From: DASWJZ01 sp963720705
GTDB taxonomy: Bacteria; Pseudomonadota; Alphaproteobacteria; Rhizobiales; Afifellaceae
Direction of reading: 5' to 3'
DNA: 64,000 nucleotides
Assembly: GCA_963720705.1 (NCBI GenBank)
Contig: CAVRGJ010000001.1
Coordinates: 372,001 to 436,000 of the forward strand
The stretch's first letter is position 1, and each line of letters starts with the position of its first letter. A model generated the notes under the pieces. It was given only the letters and a program-made list of their open reading frames with translations, ran no database searches and had not been told where the DNA came from. Of the stretch, positions 33,836 through 43,326 are shown in pieces. The position numbers and the translations under genes were made by a program.

Positions 33836-35215
33836 TCAGCCATGGCGGCTGGACAAATATTGGAAGAGCGCGCGGATCGCCTGCGCCTCTCCGCCTTCCG
33901 GCCCCGTCGACCGCTGCGCAGGATTCCAGGCGAAAATATCGAAATGCGCGAAAGTCCTCGTGGCGGAGACGAAACGGCGCAAGAAAAGCGCGGCCACAAT
34001 CGAACCGGCGAAACTGTTCTGCGCGATGTGATTGAGGTCGGCAACCTTGGAGGCGAGCCAGGGATCGTAGGGCTTCCACAAAGGCAAGCGCCAAATCGGA
34101 TCGTGCACCTCGGCGGCGGCCGACTCTAACGCCGCGGCGAAAGTGGAATCGTCGGTGAAATAAGGCGGCAGGTCCGGCCCGAGCGCGACGCGCGCGGCGC
34201 CAGTCAAAGTCGCCATCGTGACGACAAGGCTCGGCACCTCCTCGTCGGCGAGCGCAATCGCGTCGGCTAGAACGAGGCGCCCCTCGGCGTCGGTGTTGCC
34301 GATCTCGACCGTCAGCCCCTTGCGGCTCTTCAAGACGTCGCCGGGCCGGAAGGCGCGTCCGGAGATGGCGTTCTCCGCCGCCGGGATCAGCACGCGCAGG
34401 CGCAGCTTCAGCCCGGCCTCCATGATCATCGAGGCAAGGCCAAGCACGTTCGCCGCACCTCCCATGTCCTTCTTCATCAGCGCCATGCCGGTCGCCGGCT
34501 TGATGTCGAGTCCGCCGGTGTCGAAGACGATGCCCTTGCCGATAAGCGTCACCTTGGGATCTGCGTCGCGACCCCAGCGCATGTCGACCAGGCAGGGCGG
34601 GCGGTCGCTCGCCGCCCCGACCGCGTGGATCAGTGGAAAGCCCTGCGCGAGCGCTTCCCCTTCGACGATGGATATCTCGGCGTTGAAGCGTGTCGCGAGA
34701 TCGGCGGCGGCGCCTGCGAGGTCGCGCGGCGAAAGGTCATTCGCCGGCGTGTTGATAAGATCGCGCGCCAAGAACACCGCATCGCGCACGCGCGTGAGCG
34801 CCGCGTAGTCTACGCCATCCGGAACGACGAGGCGCGGCGCATCCGTCTTTGGCTTGCGGTAGCGGTCGAAGCGGTAGCTCGCGAGGGCGAAGGCGAGCGC
34901 TGCGAACTCCGGCTGCTCGAAGCCCCCCTCAAAGCGGTAGGTGCCCGCAGGCAGCGCGGTCGCGAGCTTACCGACGAGAAGCGGCCCGCGCTCCGCCGCG
35001 TCCGCACCGCCAAGCCCGAAGAGGACGCGCCCGAGATTGCCGTCGGCGTCGGGTATCAGGATGTGCCGCCCCGCCTCCGCCGTGAAGCCCGCGGCGGCGG
35101 CGAAGCGTCTCTCTCGCTCGTCGAGCGCGGCAAGCGCCCCCTCCAGCGCCTCCGGCTCAATCAGGTGAATCGGGATAGCGCCCGCGGCCCCGGAGACCAG
35201 CGCATCTGCACCCAT
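33836..35215 (-). CDS. M17 leucyl aminopeptidase family protein
   Basis: The 459-residue di-metal aminopeptidase resembles PepA/PepB. The C-terminal catalytic domain has LIGKGIVFDTGGLDIKP (Lys and Asp ligands), MKKDMGGAANVLG, and the family hallmark NTDAEGRLVLAD. The N-terminal domain (about 1-150) is shorter and more divergent than in hexameric PepA, which fits the alphaproteobacterial PepB-like type. It releases N-terminal amino acids from peptides. The downstream MarR and NlpC/P60 genes probably share the operon and point to murein peptide recycling. Confidence 0.93.
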   Translation of the reverse strand: MGADALVSGAAGAIPIHLIEPEALEGALAALDERERRFAAAAGFTAEAGRHILIPDADGNLGRVLFGLGGADAAERGPLLVGKLATALPAGTYRFEGGFEQPEFAALAFALASYRFDRYRKPKTDAPRLVVPDGVDYAALTRVRDAVFLARDLINTPANDLSPRDLAGAAADLATRFNAEISIVEGEALAQGFPLIHAVGAASDRPPCLVDMRWGRDADPKVTLIGKGIVFDTGGLDIKPATGMALMKKDMGGAANVLGLASMIMEAGLKLRLRVLIPAAENAISGRAFRPGDVLKSRKGLTVEIGNTDAEGRLVLADAIALADEEVPSLVVTMATLTGAARVALGPDLPPYFTDDSTFAAALESAAAEVHDPIWRLPLWKPYDPWLASKVADLNHIAQNSFAGSIVAALFLRRFVSATRTFAHFDIFAWNPAQRSTGPEGGEAQAIRALFQYLSSRHG

Positions 35216-35290
35216 GTCGACCCCCGATTCGTCTTCGATTGCGGCCGGATTAGAGCCCAGCCGGGCGGCATTGCAACGCCAGAAACAGCG

Positions 35291-35306
35291 TTAACGAACC
35301 CTTAAC
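35291..35306. promoter_or_regulatory. CtrA box (TTAA-N7-TTAAC) upstream of the TadD-like gene
   Basis: TTAACGAACCCTTAAC at 35291-35306 is an exact match to the CtrA consensus TTAA-N7-TTAAC. It ends 45 bases before the ATG of the TadD-like lipoprotein, a suitable promoter position. TTAA is rare elsewhere in this GC-rich window. Confidence 0.7.
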
Positions 35307-35351
35307 GGGGCGTGCCTAAGCCTTGCTGAACCAATTGCTTCGGGGGACGTC

Positions 35352-36155
35352 ATGATGATGCGTGTCGGGCGGATGGGGCAGCGGAAAAAGTTCGCCCGCC
35401 TGGCTGCCGGTGCGGCGGTCATCGCCTTGCTTGCGGGTTGCGCGACGAAATCGGAGGGACCGCTTTATACCGGCTCGATCGGCAACAGCACGACCCTTGT
35501 CCCCTCCGATCTTTCGCCCGAGGAAGCGCTCGCCGCCGTGCAGAAATGGGGCAGCGCCTATTCGCATGACGAGAAGGACCGCGTCGTGGCGCTGAACTAC
35601 GCGGCGGCGCTCAGAGCTGCAGGGCAGACCGGGCAAGCCGTTGCCGTCATGCGCAAGGCGGCGATCTATCACCCCGAGGACCGCGAAGTTCTTGCCGCCT
35701 ACGGCAAGGCGCTCGCCGCCGACGGCAACTTCGAGGAGGCGCTTTCTACGGTGCAGCGCGCGCAACACGCCGACAATCCCGATTGGCAGCTGCTTTCTAC
35801 CGAAGGCGGAATCCTCAATTCGTTGAACCGCCACGAAGAGGCGCGGGCGCGTTACCAGCAAGCCCTGGTGCTGGCGCCGGGCGAACCGCAAATCTTGAAC
35901 AACCTCGGCCTATCCTACGTGCTTACTGACGATCTCGAAGAGGCCGAGAAGGTGCTGCGCCAGGCCGCCGCGAGCCCCAAGGCGACACTCAAGGTCAAGG
36001 AGAACCTGGCGCTCGTCCTCAGACTGAGAGGCAAGAAGGCGGAGGCTGACGCGATCGCCCCGCCGCAACCCGCCGCCGCAGGCGCCCCTGTCGCGCAAAG
36101 CGCGCCGCCGCCGGGCGACGTGAATACCTGGGCAGACCTCGCCCGTAACGGCTGA
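35352..36155 (+). CDS. TadD-like TPR lipoprotein of the Tad pilus
   Basis: The 267 residues begin with a lipoprotein signal whose lipobox is LLAGC (Cys at about residue 30). Tetratricopeptide repeats follow (for example VALNYAAALRAAGQTGQAVAVMRKAA, REVLAAYGKALAADGNFEEAL and PQILNNLGLSYVLTDDLEEAEKVL) and a Pro/Ala-rich tail. TadD acts as an outer-membrane-associated pilotin or scaffold for the Tad secretin. It is convergent with the tadC-cpa operon and has its own CtrA-type box. Three ATGs occur in a row. The first follows GGGGGACGTC. Confidence 0.85.
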   Translation: MMMRVGRMGQRKKFARLAAGAAVIALLAGCATKSEGPLYTGSIGNSTTLVPSDLSPEEALAAVQKWGSAYSHDEKDRVVALNYAAALRAAGQTGQAVAVMRKAAIYHPEDREVLAAYGKALAADGNFEEALSTVQRAQHADNPDWQLLSTEGGILNSLNRHEEARARYQQALVLAPGEPQILNNLGLSYVLTDDLEEAEKVLRQAAASPKATLKVKENLALVLRLRGKKAEADAIAPPQPAAAGAPVAQSAPPPGDVNTWADLARNG

Positions 36156-36208
36156 TACCGCGATACGTCGCGAATGGAAGCGCGCGGGCCGCTCGCGGCC
36201 CTTCCCGC

Positions 36209-37174
36209 CTACCAGATGTTGGACACCTGGATCGCGGCCGGCGTGATGATGACGGCGAAGAGCACCGGCAGGAAGAACAGGATCATCGGAACAGTCAATT
36301 TCGGCGGCAGCGCGGCAGCTTTCTTCTCAGCCTCCTGCATGCGCATGTCGCGGTTCTCCTGCGCGAGCACGCGCAGCGCCGTGCCGATCGGGGTGCCGTA
36401 TTTTTCCGCCTGGTTCAGCGCCGTCACCACCGAGCGCACACCCTCCAGGCCGGTGCGCTCGCTTAGATTGTCGTATGCCTTGCGGCGGTCCTGCAGATAG
36501 GAAAGCTCCGCGGTCGTCAGGCTGAGCTCCTCGGCGAGCGCGATCGATTGGCTGCCAATCTCCTCGGAGACTTTGCGGAACGCCCCTTCGATTCCCATGC
36601 CGGATTCGACGCAGATCAGGAGCAGGTCGAGAGCGTCCGGCCAGGCGCGGCGGATCGACTTCTGCCGCTTGGTGATCTGATTGCGCACGTAGAGCGTCGG
36701 GCCGTAATAGCCGAGATAGGCGACCACCAGCGTGATCGCGAGCTTCAGCATGAACGGCTGTTTGAGCTGAATGATGAAAAAGACGTAGAGCACGGCCACG
36801 GCAAACATCACGATCGGCATGATGAGCCTGAGCGTGAGGAAGACGAATACCGGGTTCTGACCGCGATAGCCGGCCTGGCGTAGCATCTTCACGGTGTGGC
36901 CGTCCTCGGCCTGACGGGCGAGGTTCAGGCGGTCGACGATGTCCTTGAAGAACTTCTTCGGCTCTACGCGCAGCGAAGCCTGCTTCTTCTGGGCTTCGAG
37001 CTTGGCGCGCTCGCGCGCCCGAATGCGCTCGCGCTCGCTCGATATCTGCCGCATGCGCGAAGTGAGCTCGTCGCGCGCCAGGTAGGGCCAAGCGACCACC
37101 ACGATCGTGGAGAAGACAGCGAGAGCGGAGGCCACCGCGATGATCAGCTGAGTATTTTGGCTGAGAAGGTCCAC
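36209..37174 (-). CDS. tadC: Tad pilus assembly inner-membrane protein TadC
   Basis: The GTG at 37174 gives DLLSQNTQLIIAVASALAV, a normal TadC start (321 residues). An ORF start 21 codons earlier overlaps tadB and is not family-like. The type II secretion F domain is recognisable (RRAWPDALDLLLICVESGMGIEGAFRKVSEEI), with a membrane helix at the N-terminus, two in the middle and one at the C-terminus. TadC pairs with TadB as the platform on which the CpaF ATPase acts. It is nine bases downstream of tadB. Confidence 0.92.
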   Translation of the reverse strand: MDLLSQNTQLIIAVASALAVFSTIVVVAWPYLARDELTSRMRQISSERERIRARERAKLEAQKKQASLRVEPKKFFKDIVDRLNLARQAEDGHTVKMLRQAGYRGQNPVFVFLTLRLIMPIVMFAVAVLYVFFIIQLKQPFMLKLAITLVVAYLGYYGPTLYVRNQITKRQKSIRRAWPDALDLLLICVESGMGIEGAFRKVSEEIGSQSIALAEELSLTTAELSYLQDRRKAYDNLSERTGLEGVRSVVTALNQAEKYGTPIGTALRVLAQENRDMRMQEAEKKAAALPPKLTVPMILFFLPVLFAVIITPAAIQVSNIW

Positions 37175-37182
37175 GGGCGGCC

Positions 37183-38187
37183 TCAATAGTCGAAATTGAT
37201 CATCTTGCGCATCACCATGATGCCGATGAACATCCACAAGCCGGCGATCGCGAGCACGATGTTACCGGTCGTGTTGGTGAAGAGGAGCAGGATGTAATCC
37301 GGGCTAGTGAAGTAGACGAGGACCGCAACGATGACCGGCAGCGAGCCGATGATGCCGGCGGAGGATTTCGCCTCGGCGCTCATGGCGCGGATCTTTCCGG
37401 CCATCATCTTGCGATCGCGCAGCACCTTGGAAAGGTTCGACAGCGCCTCCGAAAGACTGCCGCCCGAGCGCGCCTGAATGGCAACCACGATTGCGAGGAA
37501 GTTCGACTCGGGGAGCGGGATGCGCTCCGGCAGCCGCCCGACCGCGTCTTGCAGCGGCATGCCGAGCGTCTGATCCTCGACAATTTCGCGGAACTCCCCG
37601 GCCACCGGTTCCTGCGCTTCGTTGGCGATCACCTTGAGACAGTCGACGAGGGGCAGGCCCGCCTTCACGCCGCGCACGATCACGTCGACCGCGTTCGGCA
37701 GCTCGTTGCTGAATTGCCGCAGGCGGCGCTTGCGCTTCCAGTTCACGAAGAAATGCGGCAGCAGCACGCCGCCGGAGAATCCGAAGCCGATGGCGGGGAT
37801 CCAGGACAGGCGAATCCCAAGCATACAGAGGAGCGTCACGACGAGCGCCGTCGCGATACAGACGAGATAATAGGTGTTCTTGTTCCAGCCGAGGCCGGCC
37901 TGCCGCATGCGCGTCATCAGCGTCGGCTTCTGGCTCTTGCGCGCCTTCGCCTTCTGCGTCTCTTCGAGTTCCTTGAGCGTCTCTTCGACGGAGCGCCGGC
38001 GACGTCCCTCCTCCGCGGAAATCCGGTCGGAGGCGGCTTTGCGTTTCATCGCGGCGATCGATTCAAGCCGCTTTTCGCCCTTCGAGCGGCCCCCGAGGCG
38101 CGGATAGAGCGTCGCCACGACGACGCCGCCGATGGAAAACGCGGCGAGCAGGGCCACCGCGACCTGGACCATGAAGGGCGAGAACAT
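37183..38187 (-). CDS. tadB: Tad pilus assembly inner-membrane protein TadB
   Basis: The 334 residues have an N-terminal membrane helix, a basic cytoplasmic region (about 30-95), and a type II secretion F domain with LPNAVDVIVRGVKAGLPLVDCLKVIANEAQ and FLAIVVAIQARSGGSLSEALSNLSKVLRDR. C-terminal helices follow. It forms the inner-membrane platform with TadC. It starts five bases after cpaF in the long minus-strand operon. Confidence 0.93.
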   Translation of the reverse strand: MFSPFMVQVAVALLAAFSIGGVVVATLYPRLGGRSKGEKRLESIAAMKRKAASDRISAEEGRRRRSVEETLKELEETQKAKARKSQKPTLMTRMRQAGLGWNKNTYYLVCIATALVVTLLCMLGIRLSWIPAIGFGFSGGVLLPHFFVNWKRKRRLRQFSNELPNAVDVIVRGVKAGLPLVDCLKVIANEAQEPVAGEFREIVEDQTLGMPLQDAVGRLPERIPLPESNFLAIVVAIQARSGGSLSEALSNLSKVLRDRKMMAGKIRAMSAEAKSSAGIIGSLPVIVAVLVYFTSPDYILLLFTNTTGNIVLAIAGLWMFIGIMVMRKMINFDY

Positions 38188-38192
38188 GGATA

Positions 38193-39665
38193 TCAGCCGC
38201 GGCCTACGGATTCGCCCGTATCGGCGGAGTCGAGCGCGGCGGCAAGCCGTGCCTCCTCACCGTAGTAGCGAGCACGATCCCAGAAACCCGGACGGCCGAT
38301 GCCGGTGGAGCGATGGCGGCCGATGATCCGTCCGTTCGGATCCTCGCCGACGATATCGTAGATGAAGAGGTCCTGGGTGATGACCACGTCGCCTTCCATG
38401 CCGAGCACTTCGGTGACGTGGGTGATGCGGCGGCTGCCGTCGCGCAGGCGTGCCGCCTGCACGATCACGTCGATCGAGGATACGATCATCTCGCGCAGGG
38501 TCTTGGAGGGCAGATTGTAGCCGCCCATCGTGATCATCGATTCGATACGCGAGAGAGCTTCGCGCGGGCTGTTGGCGTGCAGCGTGCCCATCGAGCCGTC
38601 GTGACCGGTGTTCATCGCCTGCAGAAGGTCGAAGGCCTCCGGTCCGCGCACCTCGCCGACGATGATCCGCTCCGGGCGCATACGCAGACAGTTCTTGACG
38701 AGGTCGCGCATGGTGACCTCGCCCTCGCCCTCGATGTTGGGCGGCCGCGTCTCCAGCCGTACCACGTGCGGCTGCTGCAATTGCAGTTCCGCGGCGTCTT
38801 CGCAGGTGATGACGCGCTCGTCGACGTCGATGTAACGCGTGAGGCAGTTCAACAGCGTCGTCTTGCCGGAGCCAGTGCCGCCGGAGACGAGGACGTTGCA
38901 GCGAACGCGCCCGATGATTTGCAGGATCGTGGCGCCCTCGGATGTAATCGTTCCGAACTGGACGAGCTGGTCGAGCGTCAGCTTGTCCTTCTTGAATTTT
39001 CGGATGGTGAGCGCGGGGCCGTCGATCGACAGCGGCGGGACGATGACGTTGACGCGCGAGCCGTCGGGCAGGCGCGCGTCGCATATCGGGCTTGCTTCGT
39101 CGACGCGGCGGCCGACCTGACTGACGATCCGCTGGCAGATGTTCAGAAGCTGCGAGTTGTCACGGAAGCGGACGTCGGTTTCCTCGACCTTGCCCCTGAC
39201 TTCGATGAAGATGCGGTCGGCGCCGTTGACCATGATGTCGGCGATGTCGTCGCGCGCGAGCAGCGGTTCGAGCGGTCCGTAGCCCAAGACGTCGTTGCAG
39301 ATGTCTTCGAGCAGCTCTTCCTGTTCGGCGATCGACATCACCACGTTCTTCACGGTGATGATGTCGTTGACGATGTCGCGGATCTCCTCGCGCGCCTGAT
39401 CCATATCCATCTTGGACAGTTGCGACAGGTCGATCGTGTCGATCAGCGCGCCGAAAATCTGCGTCTTCAGATCGTAATATTCGTCGGTCTTGCGCTGCCG
39501 TCCTTGCACCGGCGGCGGCGCGGCAATCGGAGCCGGCCGCGCCCCCGCCTGCGGCGCCGGCATCCCCGGCACCGGCGGCGTGGCCTGTTGCGCGGCGGCG
39601 ATTTCCGCCGCCTTCGCCGGCCGATCCAACAGCAGGTCGGAGGTCGTGCTACGCTTGCCGAACAT
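38193..39665 (-). CDS. cpaF: Tad/Flp pilus secretion ATPase (CpaF/TadA)
   Basis: CpaF is the hexameric VirB11-like ATPase that powers Tad pilus extension and retraction. The ATG at 39665 follows AAGGAG. A GTG two codons earlier is less likely. The 490 residues have a Pro/Ala-rich N-terminal region, the DDIADIMVNGADRIFIE domain, Walker A VSGGTGSGKTTLLN, Asp box ITCEDAAELQL, Walker B RPERIIVGEVRGPEA and His box TGHDGSMGTLHANSP. It is between cpaE and tadB. Confidence 0.96.
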   Translation of the reverse strand: MFGKRSTTSDLLLDRPAKAAEIAAAQQATPPVPGMPAPQAGARPAPIAAPPPVQGRQRKTDEYYDLKTQIFGALIDTIDLSQLSKMDMDQAREEIRDIVNDIITVKNVVMSIAEQEELLEDICNDVLGYGPLEPLLARDDIADIMVNGADRIFIEVRGKVEETDVRFRDNSQLLNICQRIVSQVGRRVDEASPICDARLPDGSRVNVIVPPLSIDGPALTIRKFKKDKLTLDQLVQFGTITSEGATILQIIGRVRCNVLVSGGTGSGKTTLLNCLTRYIDVDERVITCEDAAELQLQQPHVVRLETRPPNIEGEGEVTMRDLVKNCLRMRPERIIVGEVRGPEAFDLLQAMNTGHDGSMGTLHANSPREALSRIESMITMGGYNLPSKTLREMIVSSIDVIVQAARLRDGSRRITHVTEVLGMEGDVVITQDLFIYDIVGEDPNGRIIGRHRSTGIGRPGFWDRARYYGEEARLAAALDSADTGESVGRG

Positions 39666-39682
39666 TTGCACTCCTTGCCGTG

Positions 39683-40987
39683 TCAGCCGGCCTTCTTAGC
39701 CTTGGCCTTGGGCTTCGAACGGGTGGTGAGCTTCTGCAGAATCGGCCCGAGATCGAGACCGCGCTTGCGCGCCTTCTTGAGCTCCTTGCGCCCCCCGACC
39801 ACCTGCGCGATGTCGGCGAAGAGGTCTGACACGGTGGTCTTGGCGGAAGCCTCGGCGATCATCTGTCCGTTGTTGCCGGCCGTGCCGAAGAGCAGCGGAT
39901 CGAACGGGATGGCGGCAATCGGCGTCAACTGCAGGGCGGCGGCGAAATCGTCCGGCTTGATCTCCGGGCGCTTCGGCACGCCGACCTGATTCAGAATCAG
40001 CTTCGGCGGCGCGTCATTCGGGCGCGCCTGGCGCAGGAGATCCACGATCGCCTTGGCGTTGCGCAGGTTGGCAAGGTCGGGGACCGCGGTGACGACAACC
40101 TCGTCGGCCGAGATCAGCGTCTTCCTGACCCACGCCGTCCACTGATGCGGCACGTCGAGCACGACGGTCGGCACGTTCGCCTGGACGATCTCAAGAACCT
40201 GGTCGAACGCCGCCTCGCCGAAGTCGTAGGCCTTGTCGAGCGCTGCCGGCGCGGCGAGCAGGCTCAAATGGTCCTCGCATTTGGCGAGCAGCCGATCGAG
40301 CAGCACCTCGTCGAGGCGATCGGCGCCGAACACCGCCTCGGCGATGCCTTGCGCCGGGTCGAGGTTGAAGTCGAGCCCCGCCGTCCCGAAGGGTAGATCG
40401 AGGTCGGCTAGGATCACGTCGGAGCCGACAAGGCGCGCCATGGTCCAGGCGACGTTGTGGGCGATCGTAGACGAGCCGACGCCGCCCTTGGCGCCGATAA
40501 AGGCGTAGGACTGGCCGAGCTTCTCGGTGCTGGAGTCGTGATAGACGTTGGAGATCGCGGTGATGATCGACATCACGTCGACCGGTGCAACCAGATACTC
40601 CGAGACACCGCGCTTCAAGAGCTCGCGATAGAGCCGGACGTCGTTCTTATGTCCGACCACCATCACCTTGGTGCCGGCGTCGCAGACTTCGGCCAGGCCA
40701 TCGAGCAGACCGATCAGCTCCTCGAATGGCAGCCGCGTCTCGACCAGAATGAGGTTCGGGGTCGGCGCCGAACGATAGAACTCGGCGGCCGCGTTCAGGC
40801 CGCCGGTGTGCACCTTCACATGCGCCCGCGACATCCGCCGGTCCATGGCGGCGGTCTCGATCGTGCCGGCAATTTCCGGCGTGTCGCAGAACGCCTGGAT
40901 TGTGATGCGCGGGATCGGGCGCGCGTCGGGCGGCCGCGGCGCGGTATCCTCCCCTTCCGGGGTCAGGTCATGGGCGAGATTTGTCAT
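39683..40987 (-). CDS. cpaE: Pilus assembly/localisation ATPase CpaE (TadZ-like)
   Basis: The 434 residues combine an N-terminal receiver-like domain without the phosphoacceptor pattern (about 25-150, ending RELLKRGVSEYLVAPVD) with a MinD/ParA-type ATPase. The ATPase has the deviant Walker A FIGAKGGVGSSTIAHN and LADLDLPFGTAGLDFN. The C-terminus is Lys-rich. CpaE/TadZ places the pilus machine at a cell pole. It is encoded directly upstream of cpaF as usual. Confidence 0.94.
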   Translation of the reverse strand: MTNLAHDLTPEGEDTAPRPPDARPIPRITIQAFCDTPEIAGTIETAAMDRRMSRAHVKVHTGGLNAAAEFYRSAPTPNLILVETRLPFEELIGLLDGLAEVCDAGTKVMVVGHKNDVRLYRELLKRGVSEYLVAPVDVMSIITAISNVYHDSSTEKLGQSYAFIGAKGGVGSSTIAHNVAWTMARLVGSDVILADLDLPFGTAGLDFNLDPAQGIAEAVFGADRLDEVLLDRLLAKCEDHLSLLAAPAALDKAYDFGEAAFDQVLEIVQANVPTVVLDVPHQWTAWVRKTLISADEVVVTAVPDLANLRNAKAIVDLLRQARPNDAPPKLILNQVGVPKRPEIKPDDFAAALQLTPIAAIPFDPLLFGTAGNNGQMIAEASAKTTVSDLFADIAQVVGGRKELKKARKRGLDLGPILQKLTTRSKPKAKAKKAG

Positions 40988-40993
40988 CGTGCA

Positions 40994-41725
40994 TCAGCCC
41001 CCGATGCCGCTTTGAATCAGCAGGATGTTGGACTTCGGATCGGCTCCGGTCCTGTATTTTGAGATGACGTCGGCGCGGCGATTGCCGTCGGCAGGCGTCA
41101 TCGGTTGCGGGCGGACGAAGTCCGCCGGATTGTCCACCATGGCCGCGAGGTTGTGCTGCGCCGAGCATCCAAAGTTGTAGTAATCGCTGTTGCGATTGTT
41201 CGCAGTGCCGCCGTCCGGCCAGACGCCGCAGCGCGGCACAACCGCCTTCACCCGCAGATAGGAGAGGCGCAAGGGCGCAAGCTGCGAATGGTCATCAACA
41301 TCATAAGGCGCGACCTGGATGTGATTGCGCGGCACGCCGGCGCGAACGAGCGCGTAGTGGACCGCACGCCCGGTGTCCGCCGCGGCGACCTCGTTAGCCG
41401 AGCCGGTCGGCACCTGGATGGTGATCGACCCCGTGCCGTCGGCGCGATATTCGCCGACATAGTCGCGGATCGCCGCGTCAATTTGGCGTGACAGCGCCGG
41501 GCCGTTCATCCCGACCTGCATGTCGAGAACCTCCGGCTCATTGGAGATGACGATCGGGTGGCGCAGCCGATAGTCGTAGTCGGCGGGATTGAAGTCCGAG
41601 GTTCCGCTGGTGCTGCACCCGCTTGCAAGCGTCGCCAGGAGGGTGAGCGCGACGCCACCCAGGAGCGCCCGCGGCGAACCGCGACGAGGATCGAACGTTG
41701 TTTTAATCATTTGTGCAGGACCCAC
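40994..41725 (-). CDS. cpaD: Tad pilus lipoprotein CpaD
   Basis: From the GTG at 41725, preceded by GGGAGGGGG, the protein has 243 residues. An ATG five codons later is also possible. The signal sequence ends in a lipobox, TLASGC. The CpaD domain includes DYRLRHPIVISNEP, HYALVRAGVPRNHIQVAPY and FGCSAQHNLAAMVDNPADFVRP, the last being highly characteristic. CpaD is an outer-membrane lipoprotein that stabilises the CpaC secretin. It is between cpaC and cpaE. Confidence 0.93.
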   Translation of the reverse strand: MGPAQMIKTTFDPRRGSPRALLGGVALTLLATLASGCSTSGTSDFNPADYDYRLRHPIVISNEPEVLDMQVGMNGPALSRQIDAAIRDYVGEYRADGTGSITIQVPTGSANEVAAADTGRAVHYALVRAGVPRNHIQVAPYDVDDHSQLAPLRLSYLRVKAVVPRCGVWPDGGTANNRNSDYYNFGCSAQHNLAAMVDNPADFVRPQPMTPADGNRRADVISKYRTGADPKSNILLIQSGIGG

Positions 41726-41737
41726 GGCCCCCTCCCG

Positions 41738-43300
41738 TCAATCGAAGGTGAATCCGACTTTGGCCGCGCCCGCCCCGCTAGGGACTTGGCTCTTGGCGCC
41801 GTAGACCTTGGTCAGGCGGTCCAGGAAATAGGCTTCGGCGTCGTTGGCCATGAAGAGGTTGTCGTCGGGGCGCGCGAGCGCGTCCGGCGATACCGGCTTC
41901 ACCAGATAGGCGGTGACGATCATCACCAGCTCCGTCTGGTTGGAGAGGAAATCCTTCGACGAGAAGAGCGCGCCGAGGATCGGAAGCTTCTGCAGCCACG
42001 GCAGACCGGTCGCTGCGCGACGCGTGTCCTCCTGGATCAGGCCGGCGATCATGAAGGCACCGCCGGAGGGAAGCTCGATCGAAGTCTCCGCGCGCCTGAC
42101 CGACGTCGCGGGGATGGTGACGGTCGAGGTGCTCGTGATCGGCACGGAGACGGCACCGGTGGCGGATAGTTCGCTCACCTCAGTGCGCATCTTGAGACTG
42201 ATGCGGCCGGGCGAAAGCACCACCGGCGTGAAGGCGAGGTTAACACCGAATGGCTTGAAGGTGACGCTGACCTGGCCGTTGTCGCCGGCGATCGGGACGG
42301 GGAACTCGCCGCCGGCCAGGAAATTGGCCGTCTCGCCGGAGACCGCGGTCAAAGTAGGCTCGGCGAGCGTCCTGAGCATGTTCGTCTCTTCGAGCGCCTG
42401 CAGCGTCGCCTGCACGGTGTCATTGCTGCTCGAGGTAAACTTCGCACCGACCTCGCCCGGCGTGTTCGCCGAATTGAAGGGGAAGGTGATCGGGCTGCCG
42501 CCGACGCCGTTGGCCACCGTGCCAAGAGCGCTCGTCAAATTCGTGCCGATACCGAAGGGTCCGCTGCCCGTTACGCCATCCATGAACACGCCCTTCATGT
42601 TGACGCCGAGCTGCTTGATGACGGAGCGCTGCACCTCGACCACCGAAACTTTGAGAGCCACCTGCTCCTCTCCGGTGATGCTGAGGAGATTGATGATGCC
42701 GGGGCCGGAACCGGAGGCATAGGTGGAAGTCGACGAGGTCGAGGTCGATCCAGAGGCGGTGCCCTGCGAGCTCGCACCGGTCACCGACACGGGCGCCCGC
42801 TCGATCATGCTCTGCGTAATCTCCACAGCGCGCGAGGCGTCTGCCGCGGAGGGAACCTGGCCACGCAGCACGATCGAGCCCTGGATCGCTTCGGCGCGCA
42901 CGTAACCGTTCGGGATCGCTTCTGCGAGAAGCTGATTCAGAGCACCGAGATCCGCTTCCACGTAAACGTTGAAGCTGGCGATCTGCCCGCCGCTGGTGTC
43001 GAACAGGAACACGCTCGCCTGGCCGAGCTCCACGCCGATCAGGTAAAGCCGGGTCGAGGTGCGCAGCACCGCGTCGGCGATCTGCGGGTTCGAGACGAGC
43101 ACGTCCCCGGCGGGCTTCGGTAGATCGATAACCACGGACTTGTTGATGCCGAGATAGACAGGGCGCCCATCGAGATTGTCGCCGGAGGCAAGCTTCACAT
43201 AGGCCGGGGCGTCCGCTGCAAAGGATGCAGCGGGGAGGAAGGCGATGACGGCAAGCGCCATCGTCAGGAAGGCTGCCCGGATTCGTCCAAGCGCGGTCAT
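41738..43300 (-). CDS. cpaC: Tad pilus secretin CpaC (RcpA)
   Basis: CpaC forms the outer-membrane pore of the Tad pilus. The ATG at 43300 has GAGGAG nine bases upstream and gives 520 residues: a signal peptide to about residue 29, a pilus N-terminal domain (GINKSVVIDLPKPAGDVLVSNPQIADAVL), a BON-like domain (IQGSIVLRGQVPSAADASRAV), a Ser/Thr-rich loop and the secretin core (VSVVEVQRSVIKQLGV, FLAGGEFPVPI, LPILGALFSSKDFLSNQTELVMIVTAYLV). It lies between cpaB and cpaD. Confidence 0.95.
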   Translation of the reverse strand: MTALGRIRAAFLTMALAVIAFLPAASFAADAPAYVKLASGDNLDGRPVYLGINKSVVIDLPKPAGDVLVSNPQIADAVLRTSTRLYLIGVELGQASVFLFDTSGGQIASFNVYVEADLGALNQLLAEAIPNGYVRAEAIQGSIVLRGQVPSAADASRAVEITQSMIERAPVSVTGASSQGTASGSTSTSSTSTYASGSGPGIINLLSITGEEQVALKVSVVEVQRSVIKQLGVNMKGVFMDGVTGSGPFGIGTNLTSALGTVANGVGGSPITFPFNSANTPGEVGAKFTSSSNDTVQATLQALEETNMLRTLAEPTLTAVSGETANFLAGGEFPVPIAGDNGQVSVTFKPFGVNLAFTPVVLSPGRISLKMRTEVSELSATGAVSVPITSTSTVTIPATSVRRAETSIELPSGGAFMIAGLIQEDTRRAATGLPWLQKLPILGALFSSKDFLSNQTELVMIVTAYLVKPVSPDALARPDDNLFMANDAEAYFLDRLTKVYGAKSQVPSGAGAAKVGFTFD

Positions 43301-43326
43301 TTCGTTTGCTCCTCGATCGGGGCTTT

